Shown here: in pieces, positions 12,009 to 24,100 of the stretch | How the letters are laid out: the number at the start of each line of letters is the position of its first letter | Numbering within the stretch: the stretch's first letter is position 1 | NCBI GenBank assembly: GCA_021399445.1 | Contig: JAJTUQ010000002.1 | Coordinates: 2,294,001-2,358,000 of the forward strand | Source of the DNA: Xylogone sp. PMI_703 | Lineage: Eukaryota; Ascomycota; Leotiomycetes | Length of the DNA stretch: 64,000 bases | Direction: 5' to 3' | Notes under the pieces: model-generated | The model's database searches: none | What the model was told of the DNA's origin: nothing | The model's input: the letters and a program-made list of their open reading frames with translations, nothing else | Position numbers and translations under genes: made by a program

Positions 12009-13206
12009 TTACGACTTTTTTATTGAAGGTCCGAACAAATCATCCGCTTCTTTCATAACCGTATCCCGCTCCAGCTTCCGCTTTTTCGCAAGACGATCCT
12101 CTTCAGCAGCAGCATCCCCTTCCCTCTTCGCTTTCTGCAGTCCCACAAGATCCATCTTCTCCGGATTGCGGCATTTATTCAGCTTCTTCGCCAGCGCCTT
12201 CAATTCTGCACGCTCCTGATCGGAAGGTTGCGAATCTGGCTCCACCGTCGCCAGGAGCTCCGCACATTGTGAGATCGTTGCCATGACTTTTTCCCGGAAC
12301 TCGTCTGCACCCGGTGCGCTATTAGAAGAGAATTTACAGGCGATGTAACTCTCTGTGAGTTCTGCGTCTGCGATTCCCAGGGCGGCAAGCATGATCTGAC
12401 TCGGTGTGAAGTGGAAGTACACATCGGTCAATTGCGCAGAGGTCTTGAGGTACTCTCGCGCCACGCCATGTGCGTCCTTGATCCTCTTGTTCATGTTCTC
12501 AGGCTTAGGTCCAGCCCAGGGGATTCGTCCTGCTTCCATGGCTTGGAGCTCCATGACGGCACCTTCGAGGGCGCGGAAGGGGTGGCGGACATCGAAGGTG
12601 AAGCGGAGACCCTGGGTGAGGAGAAATTCCGAGGCCAGGACGTCTTCGGGCTTGGTCTTGCCGATTGCTTCGGCGAATTTTGTGAGGCGGAAGTAGTAGT
12701 TCTCGGTCTTTGTGGCGAAGAAGAGGGCGGTTTTAAGGATGTCGGTTGGGTGGTAGGTCATAAGGGAGTTTGTGACGTAGAATCTTTTGATATACTGGAT
12801 TGCTGTTGCCTGTGATAAATTGTGTGAGATTCCATGCTCAAGAGTAATTTTTTACAGATATTAACATAATAGTGGAGGTAGAAGTTACCTTCACATCTGT
12901 AGGTACTTTTAGATGATCCCCCAGCTGCAATGTCTGCCTGCAGTAGAATGCCAGGAGCTTCAGCTCCTCTTCTACCGTCAAGCAGTCCACATCTCCTTCC
13001 GGTATTGCGCTCACTGATCGACTTCCTTCCGCCTCGCTCGTATCTGTCGAAGACGCCGCTCGGGACTGCCGTACTCGAAGAACTGCTTCACGAACTCGAT
13101 CCGCCGCTATTCGATTCGTAGTCTCACGCAGCGCTGCCAGGGAGGCAGGAGTGTAGGACCAGAGTCGGTACTGAGTGGATGTTCGGTACCGCTCGTCTTC
13201 AGTCAT
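12009..13206 (-). CDS. ccl1: cyclin H homologue, TFIIH/CAK cyclin subunit Ccl1
   Basis: Two exons, 12889..13206 and 12009..12809, joined in phase 0 to give about 372 residues. The N-terminus has the cyclin H start YRTSTQYRLWSYTPASLAALR, then a Ser-rich insertion. The first cyclin fold runs from LTVEEELKLLAFYCRQTLQLGDH through AIQYIKRFYVTNSLMTYHP to FATKTENYYFRLTKFAEAI. The second fold includes DVYFHFTPSQIMLAALGIA. The C-terminal tail is Lys/Glu-rich and ends in DDLFGPSIKKS. In this family the cyclin binds Kin28/CDK7 with Tfb3/MAT1 to phosphorylate the RNA polymerase II C-terminal domain as part of TFIIH. The length is near that of yeast Ccl1. The gene is divergent from the trimethyllysine dioxygenase, sharing 424 bases of upstream sequence. 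Confidence 0.93.
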
Positions 13207-13630
13207 TTTGATTGAGGTCTTATCAGGCTGAGCATTGCCTCGCCTTAACTATCCAATATGCTTAGTTTCTGCAGGTACTTTTTTATGCAGTTGCGATTCC
13301 TCAATTCATGGTTGTCGGATGTTTTATTTTTCCGATCCGGGTTGGGAGTATCTATTACGTCAAAGGTTGGGCGAAATCGGGAGCCTCCATGTTCATATAT
13401 GATAAAAACTCTAAAATTGGTGTTTATGGTAGATATTTAGTCAATTATAGAGGTTGGAAGATATCTATAAACAAGCAGGAATAGGTTTCGGTCTAAAGAC
13501 ATACGCATTCTAGGAAAACCGCACGTAACCGAGGTCGAACCATACCATAAGTTTCAGTGGCACGTTTTAAACAAGTATTCAAGTTGAATAATTTGAAAGG
13601 TTGTATATATTGACTGTTCAAATATAAACT
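13207..13630. promoter_or_regulatory. divergent promoter between ccl1 and trimethyllysine dioxygenase
   Basis: The 424 bases between two outward-facing start codons must hold both core promoters. A TATATATTG tract lies about 25 bases upstream of the dioxygenase ATG. No further motif is clear. Confidence 0.5.
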
Positions 13631-15646
13631 ATGCGGACCCCTTTGCAACAGCTTTCTCGGGCTAATAGAGCCATTGGCGTATCTCTAATCTACAGGTGCA
13701 GACGCTTGTACAGTGTCACATCGAACCCCGTAGTGGATCAAAACAGAGGAGCGGTACAGCCCCCAGCTGAGCCAGGTCCTCATAATACACTAATTGGAAT
13801 AAAGGGAGACCTTGATTCTTTAAAAATTCTTAAAGACCAAAGAATAATAGCACATACCCTACAGGGTTCAAAAAAGCAGCCATTACACCCCACTTTAGCA
13901 TCTGGATATGTAGAAGGTGGTCATCTCAAGAGGGCAACGGATTCTCTCAAAGCACTCGATGAAAATGGATTGCCTACGTTTAGCTCAACCTCGATTCCTA
14001 TTCAGTTCTCTTCAGCAGCAAATCAGCACTCTACGAGTGCTAGTTCACTGTATGTCTGAGACTGTATTGTACTCATAGGTGCTAACATTATGGGATTAAG
14101 CCCGCATATTTGGTTAAGGTAGGTGCAGTACGACGATAATCATATAGCAAAGTTTCTAATAATATATAGAGACAACTGTCGTTGTTCTAGTTGTATCAAT
14201 CAAGATACTATGCAGCGAGCATTTGATACCTTTGCTGTAAGTATATGAACCATTGCCAAGAATATGACCCAGAATTTTAACTGCGAATAGATTCCGGAAG
14301 ATATTACGCCAAAAGAAGTTACTACTGAACAAGCCGGTCTACGTGTGATCTGTAAGTAAACTTCAGAATATTTCTAAAGATCTCAATTAACTCTCCCTAT
14401 CAGGGGCAAATGATGGCCATACTAGTCTCTATCCATGGGACTGGTTATACAAGCATGCTGTGAAAGCTGCAAGCCCCAAAGCGTATTCTGAAGAAGAGTA
14501 TACTATTATTCCAAATATTTGTCTCGGGAGATAACTAATGTTTCCCAGCATGATATTGTGGGGAGCTGAAATCAAAGCTAATCCACCATCTGTCCACTAT
14601 GATGAGATTATGGCGGATGACAAAGGTGTTGGAGAATGGACGGCCAAAATTGTAAGTCCATTATTCGCAGGACATATATGCAACTAAAAGATTGGTACAG
14701 AGGAAATACGGCTTTTGTTATGTAGATGGTTGTCCAGTTTCTCCTGAGAAGACAGAGGAACTTCTGGAACGCATTGCATTCGTCCGAATAACCCACTATG
14801 GTATGATACAAGTACCCAATAACAATTACAAGAACCGAATATACTGATATTGCTAGGTGGATTCTATGACTTCACAGCAGATCTAACAATGAAAGACACA
14901 GCTTACACCACCTTGGCCCTTCAATGTCATACTGACACAACATACTTCACCGACCCAGCTGGCCTCCAAATGTTCCATCTACTCTCGCACACAGAAGGTC
15001 AAGGTGGTGCTTCGCTCCTGGTTGATGGATTCAAAGCTGCTTCCATCCTAAAAGAAACCAGCCCCGAATCCTATGAAATTCTAAGCACCATCCCGGTTAG
15101 GGCACATGCGAGCGGGAACGAAGGAATCACAATAACACCAGCAAAGAAGTATCCAGTATTCAATTTCTCCGATGCTGCCAAGACACTACTACTACAAGTG
15201 AGGTGGAACGGCGATGATCGTGGCCCATTGGATATCTCGGAACGGGGTGGAGAAGATGCTATTGCTTGGTACAAAGCTGCTAGGAAGTACTACGAGATCT
15301 TGAACAGAAAGGATATGGAATATTGGCAGCAATTAGAGCCTGGACGGCCACTGAGTTAGTTTCTCCCACTAACTGTTGTTTCCTCTATTGATAGTGCTTC
15401 CACGAAGTATGTTTGGTGCTAACTATTGTACTTTCTAAAGTTTTCGATAACTGGCGTGTAATGCATGGTCGTTCGTCATTTACTGGAAAGAGGAGGATAT
15501 GTGGGGGTTATGGTAAGCACGACTTCTCCTATATCTAGAATTTGTTTTATAAGTTCTGACTTCGTTTAGTCAACCATGACGATTTTATCTCGAGATGGAG
15601 AAACACAAACTACCCAAGAGAGGAAGTCCTAAATCAGATCTTATAA
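13631..15646 (+). CDS. N6-trimethyllysine dioxygenase (carnitine biosynthesis)
   Basis: Ten exons with consistent phase: 13631..14049, 14101..14118, 14170..14236, 14291..14351, 14404..14497, 14549..14651, 14701..14800, 14857..15354, 15441..15512 and 15570..15646, giving about 502 residues. The start gives a mitochondrial-type leader (MRTPLQQLSRANRAIG). Next comes the family's N-terminal Cys-bearing motif WLRDNCRCSSC. The Fe(II)/2-oxoglutarate core has CHTDTTYF (His312, Asp314) and the distal His462 in FDNWRVMHGR, followed by RRICGGY, which supplies the 2-oxoglutarate-binding arginine in this fold. The text tracks TMLH more closely than gamma-butyrobetaine dioxygenase (HTDTTYF, LLVDGF, FTGKRR). 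The enzyme hydroxylates trimethyllysine as the first step to carnitine. One exon is only 18 nt. The ninth intron has an internal microexon candidate (see findings). Confidence 0.92.
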
Positions 15647-15716
15647 TGTCAGTCAGAGATTATATATATATAAACTTGGTTGGGGGAAGGAGAATCAATA
15701 ACCAGAGAAACAAAAA

Positions 15717-15990
15717 AAAAAGATCTGAGTGACAAAGGAGTTCGGACTTCCACAGCCGATCCGCCGGGCTGCCGCCTACATCTCTGCTAATGTCAGTATT
15801 CAACTTCACCCATTAGACTTATTCCTTCCCTCCCGCGAACACGAGCTTGTCCTGACCGTTACATTATACCATAACGGCGCTGCTCTGTGTTATAAGGTGC
15901 TTCTTATTTAGGCCTATATAGAACGGTTTGGGAAAGTGGAAGGTCGCTAGGTCGAGGGCTATTTCCCCCTTTGGAGGAACGCCGCTAATG
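15717..15990 (+). repeat. dispersed repeat, copy B
   Basis: Starts just after an A10 run. It shares three ordered blocks with copy A: TGACAAAGGAGTTCGG, TTATACCATAACGGC and CTTATTTAGGCCTATATAGA. The intervening sequence is alignable but diverged. It begins about 70 bases after the dioxygenase stop codon, so it probably overlaps that gene's 3' UTR. The frame from 15729 stays open for 60 codons but does not match copy A beyond TKEFG, so it is not a conserved protein. Confidence 0.6.
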
Positions 15991-17854
15991 CTTCCAGTAC
16001 GTATATATATAACAAGACTACTTTCCAGATCACCAAGATATGATACCTGATTGAAATGTATGGATTATTTCCTCTCCTTTTTTTCGTTATCATTCCACCT
16101 GAACCACTGTAAACCAAATTTTGACTTGCAGTATTTTACTGTTGTCATCGTGGCCGTGGCCTAGTGATGGCTCCAGCCCCATATCCTCCTAGTAGTAACG
16201 GCCAACTATGCATCACAGATGGGCTGGGAGATTGCCTCAGTCAGTTTACAATCAGATCATAGAGATTGTTATATGCAGGACCAAGTTCAAGTAATTCCTA
16301 TTAGCTTGAGTCCGAGCTGCTAGAATTGAAGCTGTGGAATACAGAGATATTGAATATGATAGATTCATATATGGATTCCTGGGGCATTAAGAATCACGAA
16401 TACCATACCAATGATCACAAGTGAAATAGATGTGAAGCAGGGTAATATTGAAGACGTAGTAATAAATATAGAAATGCTCCTTGCAAACATGATCACCAAG
16501 CTACCCATATAACTTCACCACCACTTAGCGAGTTCCCTCGAACAAAACATGTCACATATAACCTGGATTAAGCCACACACTGACATCTCAGGGTCGAATA
16601 TCTAGATACTTTGGCCGAATGGAAGTGGTTCTCCACTAACGTTCACCCGCCACTGCACTAGATATTGTGACCCTGATTGATCGAAAAACTCAGTTCGTCT
16701 GGTTTTCCCTAGAGGTCTCTGTCCTGACTGCAGCGGGGCTTGACCTGAGGTTTTGCTGATTTTTACTGCTGAAATTCACTTTTTCTCCACTTGTCTTTTT
16801 AGTTATATTCTTTTTTGGATCTATAGTTATATTCAATATTCAGAGGAAGTGAGATGGGGGCGAAGGAGATGTACTTGCCATTGTTACTAATACTATCAAA
16901 CTAGATTCTCGCTCTTCTTTCAACCAATTAATTATATTTCTATATAACTTCAAATAAAGAAGCTCTGATGTGCGGAGAAAGATATAGAATCCAAACTACC
17001 TATAAACGGAGCTATAACTAAATATTCACTAACCACAGCTTACGAACATGTTTTCCTCTCTCTGACCTCGGGCTTCCCACTCTTCTCAACCTCCACTACT
17101 CGAGGATGATCCCACTGGCGGCCCTTCACCCACCAGCTCAGATCACCACCACTATCTTACCAATCCGGACTTATACCAGGGTCCCATCGACGTGGCTCCT
17201 GTAGATATGCAGGAACTCTTTGACATACTCTTGTCCGATATCGATGACAAGGCTTTGCATAACGAGATCTCGACTGAAATCGGGTTAAGTTACCTGTCGG
17301 AAACATCACATCTGACAAGCCCTCACGCTACGGTGAAAGGTATCATGTTTGGCCGATATCATCGCATGCTTTTTCCGTTGATTTTCAGGCTCAAATCACG
17401 CTCATATAAAATACATTTCTTGTTTAACAGTGGAACTCCCCTCACATTCCTTGACGGGTCCTAGAACACCAGGAGCCAGATCTGACCGTCCTTTGGATTA
17501 ACACTGGAGGGAGTAATTCCCTGCAGGACTCCGTTCTTGCCAAAACGTTGCAATATCCACCACAATGGCACTTCAAGGACTTATCACACTTCGGGGCTTG
17601 GGCATCACGCCCTACTGTCGAATGAGAAAGACACGGCCAAGTTTGAGCCCGTAAAGAGTGCTGCTTGGTCGATCGCTAATTCCAGACGATCCTTCGTTCT
17701 GCGTCCGATCTTACAGTTTAACGTTATTGATTAGGATACTAAGGATATCCATGTCAGGGAGATAAAGACGTGTGATACATGTCAGAAGAAAGTGAGGATA
17801 ATAAGAACTGTAAGGAATTTATCCTTACAGTAAGCCTAAGCCTTGTTAGCTCGA

Positions 17855-17995
17855 CTTGGCAGAGAGTGTATATAGCTCAGAAACAAGAGGCAATTCTAAT
17901 AGTGGTAAAACACTGATATATTAGGGGAGATGTAGGGCATACAGCATACGTCACGACGCGATAGCTGTATGGCCTAAATTCCTTTGTCATTTGAA
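17855..17995 (-). repeat. dispersed repeat, copy C (inverted, AT-shifted)
   Basis: Read on the minus strand from 17992 it gives AATGACAAAGGAATTTAGGC, then CATACAGC and GCTGTATG arms, then CTACATCT, matching the first block of copy A and its inverted repeat in order. A weaker GCTATATACAC lies about 115 bases further on. Several C-to-T type differences from A and B fit repeat-induced point mutation, but the sample is too short to prove it. Confidence 0.5.
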
Positions 17996-18793
17996 ATATG
18001 ATGAATAATTCATTTTAATTGCATTTTGAATTCCAAGTTTTGCATTACTAATACCTATTTATTGACAAATATGAGTGAACGTTCCAAAGTAGAGGATTCC
18101 ACGACTGACTGTTGTCACCACTGTAATTTTAAGCTTAAACGCACTAACAGACCACACAACACATCATCCCGCCAACCGGGCCCGCACATAGATTCTACTT
18201 GCAGCAAGTATCCCGAGTCATGACTTGTCTCTTCTGCATGGGAGATGAGCAAAGCAAAAAGAAGCACCTGTATTAACAATCAAATGTCTCGAATCGTGTA
18301 TATACCTCTGATGAAAACTTCTTCATTACGAAATTAGATCCTCTTTTCCAGAGCCAAGAACCACGTTCTAGAACTAAGTATCCTTACACGATCACCAGGC
18401 AACACAACGCAAATCTGTTCAGGGAAAGTATGGCGATCAACCGTTTTCTCTGCAGCTGATCTCTGCTTGGTTCGGCGGTACAGTTAGGAATCCCCCCACC
18501 CAGCTGGGTAGCTGCAAGGACTAAGTGAATCCACATGTACGGAGGTACACAGAGCGGTGATGTAGTGTTTTTGCCCCTCCATTTAGCTGTGGGTGATTAA
18601 TTGCATGGGCAGGTGAAAGTATGGGTTGACTTCGTACTTTTTCACCAACATTACTCACCACCCTTCAAAAGCCGTCAGAAGCCTTCTCTTTCCCATCAAA
18701 CTTTCGTCTGGCCTATCCTTCTTTTCTCTCCTTTCGTTGACACTGATCAATTCTTCAATTTCCATTCACCTCAACAGACAAGAAGAACCAACA

Positions 18794-19992
18794 ATGGCAC
18801 CGAAAACCTACAACGTCGGCGTCATAGGATATGGGTAAGCTACCCCTCCATCGCAATCACAATCACAAGACATTCCCTCCCCAAAGAAAGAAAAAACCAA
18901 TCAACCAGAAGAATCCCACAGCTAACCACAATCTCATTCCCAAACAGCCTCTCCGCCAAAGTCTTCCACATCCCCCTCATCCTCGTAACCCCCTCCTTCA
19001 CCCTCCACTCCATCGTCCAGCGCACCCCCAAACCCAACGACTCCGCCGCCGCCGACCACCCCAATGCCAAAATCTACTCATCCGCGACCGACATGTTCGC
19101 CGACCCGGCAATCGACATCATCGTCGTGACCACCACGCCCGAGACGCACTTCTCCTTCACCAAAGCCGCCCTCGAGGCCGGCAAGCACGCCATCGTCGAG
19201 AAACCTTTCGTCCCCACAGCCAAGGAAGCCGCGGAGCTGGATCAGATCTCGCAGCGCACGGGGAAGCTGATCTGCGTGTACCAGAACCGGCGCTGGGACA
19301 GCGACTTCCTGACGGTGAAGCAGCTGATTGACACAGGCAAGCTGGGCCGCGTGGTGGAGTTCGAGACGCACTTCGATCGCTGGAAGCCCGTGCGGCCCGA
19401 GACGTGGAAGGGCACGCTGGCGATGGACCAGGCCGGCGGGGTGATCTATGATCTGGGCGTGCACATCATCGACCAGGCGTATGTGCTCTTCGGACTGCCG
19501 AAGACCGTCACCTGTGTGTTTTCCAACCAGCGCGGCGACGACGCGGAGGAGCCTGACAGCTTCACGGTGCTGCTGGACTACGGTAAAGGTGGACCACTCG
19601 TCACGGCTAAGGCAGGCGTGATGTCCATCGAGGTGGAGCAGCTACGGTACTGGATCCGGGGCTCGAAGGCGTCGTATAAGAAGTTCCATCTCGACGTCCA
19701 GGAGGATCAGTTGCGCGCTGGCAAGAAGCCTGGGGACGAAGGGTTCGGAATCGAGGGCGAGGACCGCGCGGGCAGCTTGGTGGTTATGGGGGAGGGTAAC
19801 AAGCCCAGGCAGGAGGTGTGTAGGAATGTAACGCCGCAGACGTACGCTGCGCTGTATGGCGAGTTTGCGAAGGCGATTGAGGAGGGGAGGGCGGATGCAG
19901 TGCCGGTGAAGGCGAGAGAGGCGGCGGATGTGCTGAGGATTATCGAGGCGGCGAGGGAGAGTGCGAAGAGTGGGAAGAGTGTTGCTTTGTAG
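18794..19992 (+). CDS. Gfo/Idh/MocA-family NAD(P)-dependent oxidoreductase
   Basis: Two exons, 18794..18834 and 18948..19992, about 361 residues. The 113-nt intron falls inside the nucleotide-binding turn and the join gives NVGVIGYGLSAKVFHIP, a Rossmann GxGxxx signature. DIIVVTTTPETHF and the family's EKP motif (HAIVEKPFV) follow. The C-terminal alpha/beta domain has the substrate-site pattern GGVIYDLGVHIIDQA. In this family the proteins oxidise or reduce sugars, inositols or similar polyols, or aromatic cis-diols. The substrate cannot be told from sequence, and no signal peptide is present, so it is probably cytosolic. Third codon positions are almost all G or C across much of exon 2, unlike the neighbouring genes. 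The ATG at 18794 is chosen over upstream in-frame ones because it sits directly before the Rossmann strand. Confidence 0.9.
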
Positions 19993-20524
19993 GCTTATTT
20001 TTCTGAAGTGGGTATTTGGAAAACAGTAACTACTTATCACGGGAAGAGAGATTCATGAGAAGTCATCGTCTTAGCCTGTTATGATCGAGGTAGAATAGAA
20101 CGTGAGAAGCAGAAAGATGTGAAGAGCTTCATTCTGGCTGGAAGTTGTTTGGCTACCAAGTTGACGCCTGGGATTGGAAGTCTGTAGTATCTAAAGATTC
20201 GAAGATACGGTAGTGAAAGCGCTCCCATCTACATAATAACTACATCGTCACATGGACATGACCTAGAATTGTTGGGTATCATAGTTTATTATACTGTACG
20301 TTACAATCCAAGGACATCACATATCAATGCATACAAATTCAGACAAGGATGGTCAATGTACACGCTGTAAGTTCTATTACATTACATACAATGACTGGTA
20401 TTAACTTTCTCCTCCCCACTCCATTTTATAGAATCCCCAAATCAAGACAAACGAGACCCGGATCCTGCCAACAATCTAACACTTCTCAACTCTCCTCTCC
20501 CCCTTCTACAACTTCAACACGCGC
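19993..20524. other. convergent intergenic region
   Basis: The 532 bases between the 3' ends of the oxidoreductase and CFEM genes. AT-rich, presumably both 3' UTRs. No ORF or RNA gene is seen. Confidence 0.6.
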
Positions 20525-21178
20525 TTAGAAAGCAATCAAAGCAACAGCGGCCATGACGAAAGCACCGCCAAGGCTGGCACCCATCTGGGCAGCACTGTTA
20601 CCGCTTGGGGTGGGTGGGAGACCAGAGGTGATGGTTCCGTTACCGGTACCAGTGCTGTTGGAGGAGCCAGTGGAGCTTGGGGCAGCTGGGGTGGTGACAG
20701 CAGAGCTGGTAGCAAGAGTGGAAGAGGCAGCGGAGCTGGTAGCTGGGGCACCAGCGGCAGAGCTAGTGGTAGCTGGAGCAGCTGCGGAGGTAGTGGGAGC
20801 GGCAGCAGAGCTGGTTGGGGCAGCGGCGGAGGAAGAGGAACCACCAGCGAGGACAGCCTGGCACTGAGCCTGAGCGGCGGAGAGAACGCCTGAGAAAAAT
20901 GTTAGCTATACAAGATCCTTAAAGCAAGAGGAAATATCTAAGATTTGTAGGAACTTACTCAAAGCCTGGTCACCGCAAGCGGTAAGGACGCAAGAGGTAG
21001 CAGCAGCCTGGATGGCCTGCTCGTTGGAAGAAGTGCACTGGCAGGCGAGGTCGGTAGCACCGCAGGAGGTAGCAGACTTGACGGCATCAGAGATACAAGT
21101 GGTAGCACAGGCTGGGATCTGAGCATTGGCGACACCAGCGACGGCCAAGAGAGCAGCAGCAGCGAAAGAGTACTTCAT
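20525..21178 (-). CDS. CFEM-domain protein, GPI-anchored
   Basis: Two exons, 20959..21178 and 20525..20889, giving about 194 residues. The join restores DQALSSVLSAAQAQC. A signal peptide (MKYSFAAAALLAVAGVANA) is followed by a CFEM domain at about residues 20-90 with all eight cysteines (PACATTC, TSCGATDLACQC, TSCVLTACG, AQC). The aspartate in GATDLACQC lies at the position that ligates haem in Csa2-type CFEM proteins. A Ser/Ala/Thr/Pro-rich linker leads to a hydrophobic C-terminus (ASLGGAFVMAAVALIAF), a typical GPI-attachment signal. CFEM proteins are wall or membrane proteins, used in haem uptake in Candida and linked to host interaction or wall structure in plant pathogens. Which of these applies here is unknown. 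Confidence 0.92.
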
Positions 21179-24100
21179 TTTGATTGAGGTTGGAGGGGTA
21201 TCAATTAACTTGAATTAGAAGAAAGCTGTAGATGGATTATTTGCCTTGAACGAGTGATGGCAAGCTGGGTAAAAGAATGTAAGTTATCTTGAACTGTGAA
21301 GGAGAAGGAAGAAGCCACTGTGGGATGGGGCGCTGGGCGTGTTTTATGCTGCGAAGGAGATGAAGCGCTCGCTTGGGCTACTCTCAGGGGACCGCCACCG
21401 GACATTAGCGCTGGCACGCTACCCCAGCTGCTTTCCCTGCCCAGCTTGGCGGTCCACGGCCAAAGCAGCAGCAGCTTGAGCAGGAGAGCAGCTACCAGCA
21501 CAGCACCAAGAAGCACCAAGCAGGGACGCTGGTCTCCATCCACTCGTGCCATGTCCAGTGCTTCTTCCCCCTACCGGACGCTTCTAGACGGGGCCTTTTG
21601 CTCCACCGTCGCCTCGCCCAAAACGACCGAGAGTCCCGGGGAGCTTGGTTTCGCCCCTCCCACAAACCCAGAAGCTCTGCTCCCTCTGGCCAACAATGCT
21701 AGCATTGCCAATTTAGCCATCTGGCTAGATTCATTCCCGGAGAGGCCCGCAGCGGTAACAATGTGACTCTTGCTGGGCATTAATGTTTCATTCTTCGGGG
21801 CAGAGGCCATTGCCAACGGGGCGTGCTTCTTTTTACCTTAACTTACCTTACGGTACAATGCAGTGGTACTGTGTGATTGTACCGTGCGGCGCTGCATTGT
21901 ACGGTACTGTACAAGTGCTATGCTGTGGATACAAACGTCGGCCATGGCGGGTAATACTGCAAGTGTGAGAAGAGATTCACATCATCAGGCGTGGCCTGGA
22001 TCCAACGTTACCAGCCAAGCGATACCCAGCATCTCTCCTCCTTCGACTCGGCCATTCGCTGCGGCCCCCATGGACGCGAACCCTGGCTGGGAGATTGACA
22101 GTTGGAATAAACACAAAACACACCGAGAAACCGAGAAACCGCGACAACACAGAATTCCAGCAGGAAAAGGAGATTCGCCATCCAGGAGCGGCCTAGTGTT
22201 GGGTCTATGCTGCGAAGAGGAGCTTGTGGACTGGACTAGGGATTTGATAGCGCATGCTGACAGCTCGCCAGCTTATCGGGGACGGATATGGTGGTTGGCA
22301 GCTTGGATCATTGCTGTTAGGTGAGGCGAGACTTGATTACTACGGTGCTGTACTTTCCCCCATTGGCGTTAGAAAGCAAAGTGCAAACACACTAAAAGTA
22401 AGAGTCTGAGACACAGCTTCTCCCATGGTCTGATTCGGGGAATAAGGGTTTCGGGCGCCAGCGAAAAGGGAGGCAGGAGAAGAGAGGAGAACAATGGGCG
22501 GAGGGCTTGATGGATGAAGGATGAAGAGCCCTGCAGAGCTTTTTTTGCCTACGGACATGATGGCATTGATTGGGTTTGGTTCCTGTCGATGACTTCCTGG
22601 GGAAGGCCTAGTGTCAGGGGCTGCCGCCCAGGGCCTGCGTACGCCATCCCGTAGAAACAGGAAGGTTGGTCCGACCGCTCAATCACACCTCAACCACCAA
22701 CTTTCCCTTGCGCTCCAGGTCATGATCCTCACTTTCCTCTCTCTCTTCTTTCTTCCCTGGAAGGCCAGAACCATTGGACTCTACCCCATCCACACGCGGA
22801 AGTTACAGTGTCAAGCCGCTCTGCTCGAAATTGGCTACTGCGACTTAGGTCTTATCCGTCGGCCGTCGATCTCCATATCCGCCAGGTTGTGGTTCTCATA
22901 CCGTAATTTCAATGGCCGGACAGATCGAGATCTGCTGGGCCGTCATCACCTATTTGGTCCTGGTCCGAGATTCCAAAGCAATCCATGATCGCTGTCCAGA
23001 ATCTTCTTGGTTCTTCTTCCTGACCGAAGTGCCGTACCGGTTAACTGCTTGTACTGTACGTACATTTGTTGCAATGTTGGGGTGGACCAATTGCAGGAAA
23101 AACCGTCCCCGTGTAGAGCCATGGGATATGCACAGTTTATGCCGGATCGAGCCACTGCCGCCGTGCATGAACGAGCGAGATTTATGATTTATGAGCTGCC
23201 GCACCAATCCCGCTAGAAGTCTCCACTCGCCAGCTGCCGTTGGACAGCCTGCATTGTGAGAACACCGAATGCCATCGGCCCATCACATCCAATATCGCCA
23301 GTGGCTTGAACAGGTCCGAATTGGTTTTTCAACACTCCGGGCTACTGTAATTAAGGCTGTCCCAGTACGAAGTATTCGAAAGCCACACCATCTTGATTAA
23401 TTTCTAGGACGTCGAGGACGTCCACAAGTATGCTCGTGTTTCGGAGCTCCTGCCCCTCTCGTATGTTGCTATATTTAAGATTCTGGGGTTGGCTTCTTGT
23501 CTTAACACGGTACCGGTAATAAGGAAGCGCAGGGTTCTATGTAATTTCATGCCAAGGAACAATCCGTAATTGAGATTCTGCGGTCAACCACGAAGGCCTC
23601 TACCGTGCTTAACGAAGAAACCTTAAAAGTTGTGTGGCCCCCGTTTAGTCGAGGTGACCCATTTGCCTTCCAGTCGATTTACAATTCTGCTGCATCTGAA
23701 CCTCATACAGCGTACTGGACTGTGGTATTTGTGCGAAAAGGACGACTCTATTCCGTTCTCGGTTTCGGCTTGTAGATATTCTCCATCAACTCAACCCACT
23801 TCGCACAATTAGAATGCCTCCACAGCGTCCAAACCTATAGAATGGGTATCGGTGCTCTTCTCTCACCATCTTGCTCCAATTGCTTGCGATCGCGGTACGA
23901 ATATAAGACATAAGGCTCTATCTCCATAAAAGAAGATTGCAACAGAGTGCTGGATGATATTGGATAGGGCGCAGTCTGCTCTAGCCGGCGGCCATGGCGA
24001 CCTTCTCTTGAGCACCTGTACCAGTTGTCATACTCTTGATCTCAGCTTTCCATTCAGCAACCCGCGTGTGCCTATGGTCCCATCAAGTGATAGCGGCGCA

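Larger units (their letters stand above)
15647..18793. other. 3.1-kb gene-free stretch with repeat copies B and C
   Basis: AT-rich with frequent stops. The longest ORF is about 90 codons (17192..17464) and shows no domain. Repeat copies B and C lie here. The final 200 bases, with pyrimidine-rich runs, are the likely promoter and leader of the oxidoreductase gene. The low coding content and broken repeats fit a small relic-rich island. Confidence 0.55.

Noticed and set aside
17192..17464. 90-codon ORF starting with an acidic stretch (FDILLSDIDDKALHNEI)
   Set aside because: No recognised family, no flanking exon with continuing similarity, and it lies in a relic-rich interval.
20553..20867. 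Ala/Glu/Val-rich ORF antisense to the CFEM linker
   Set aside because: Shadow of the Ser/Ala/Thr repeat. The minus-strand gene explains the sequence.
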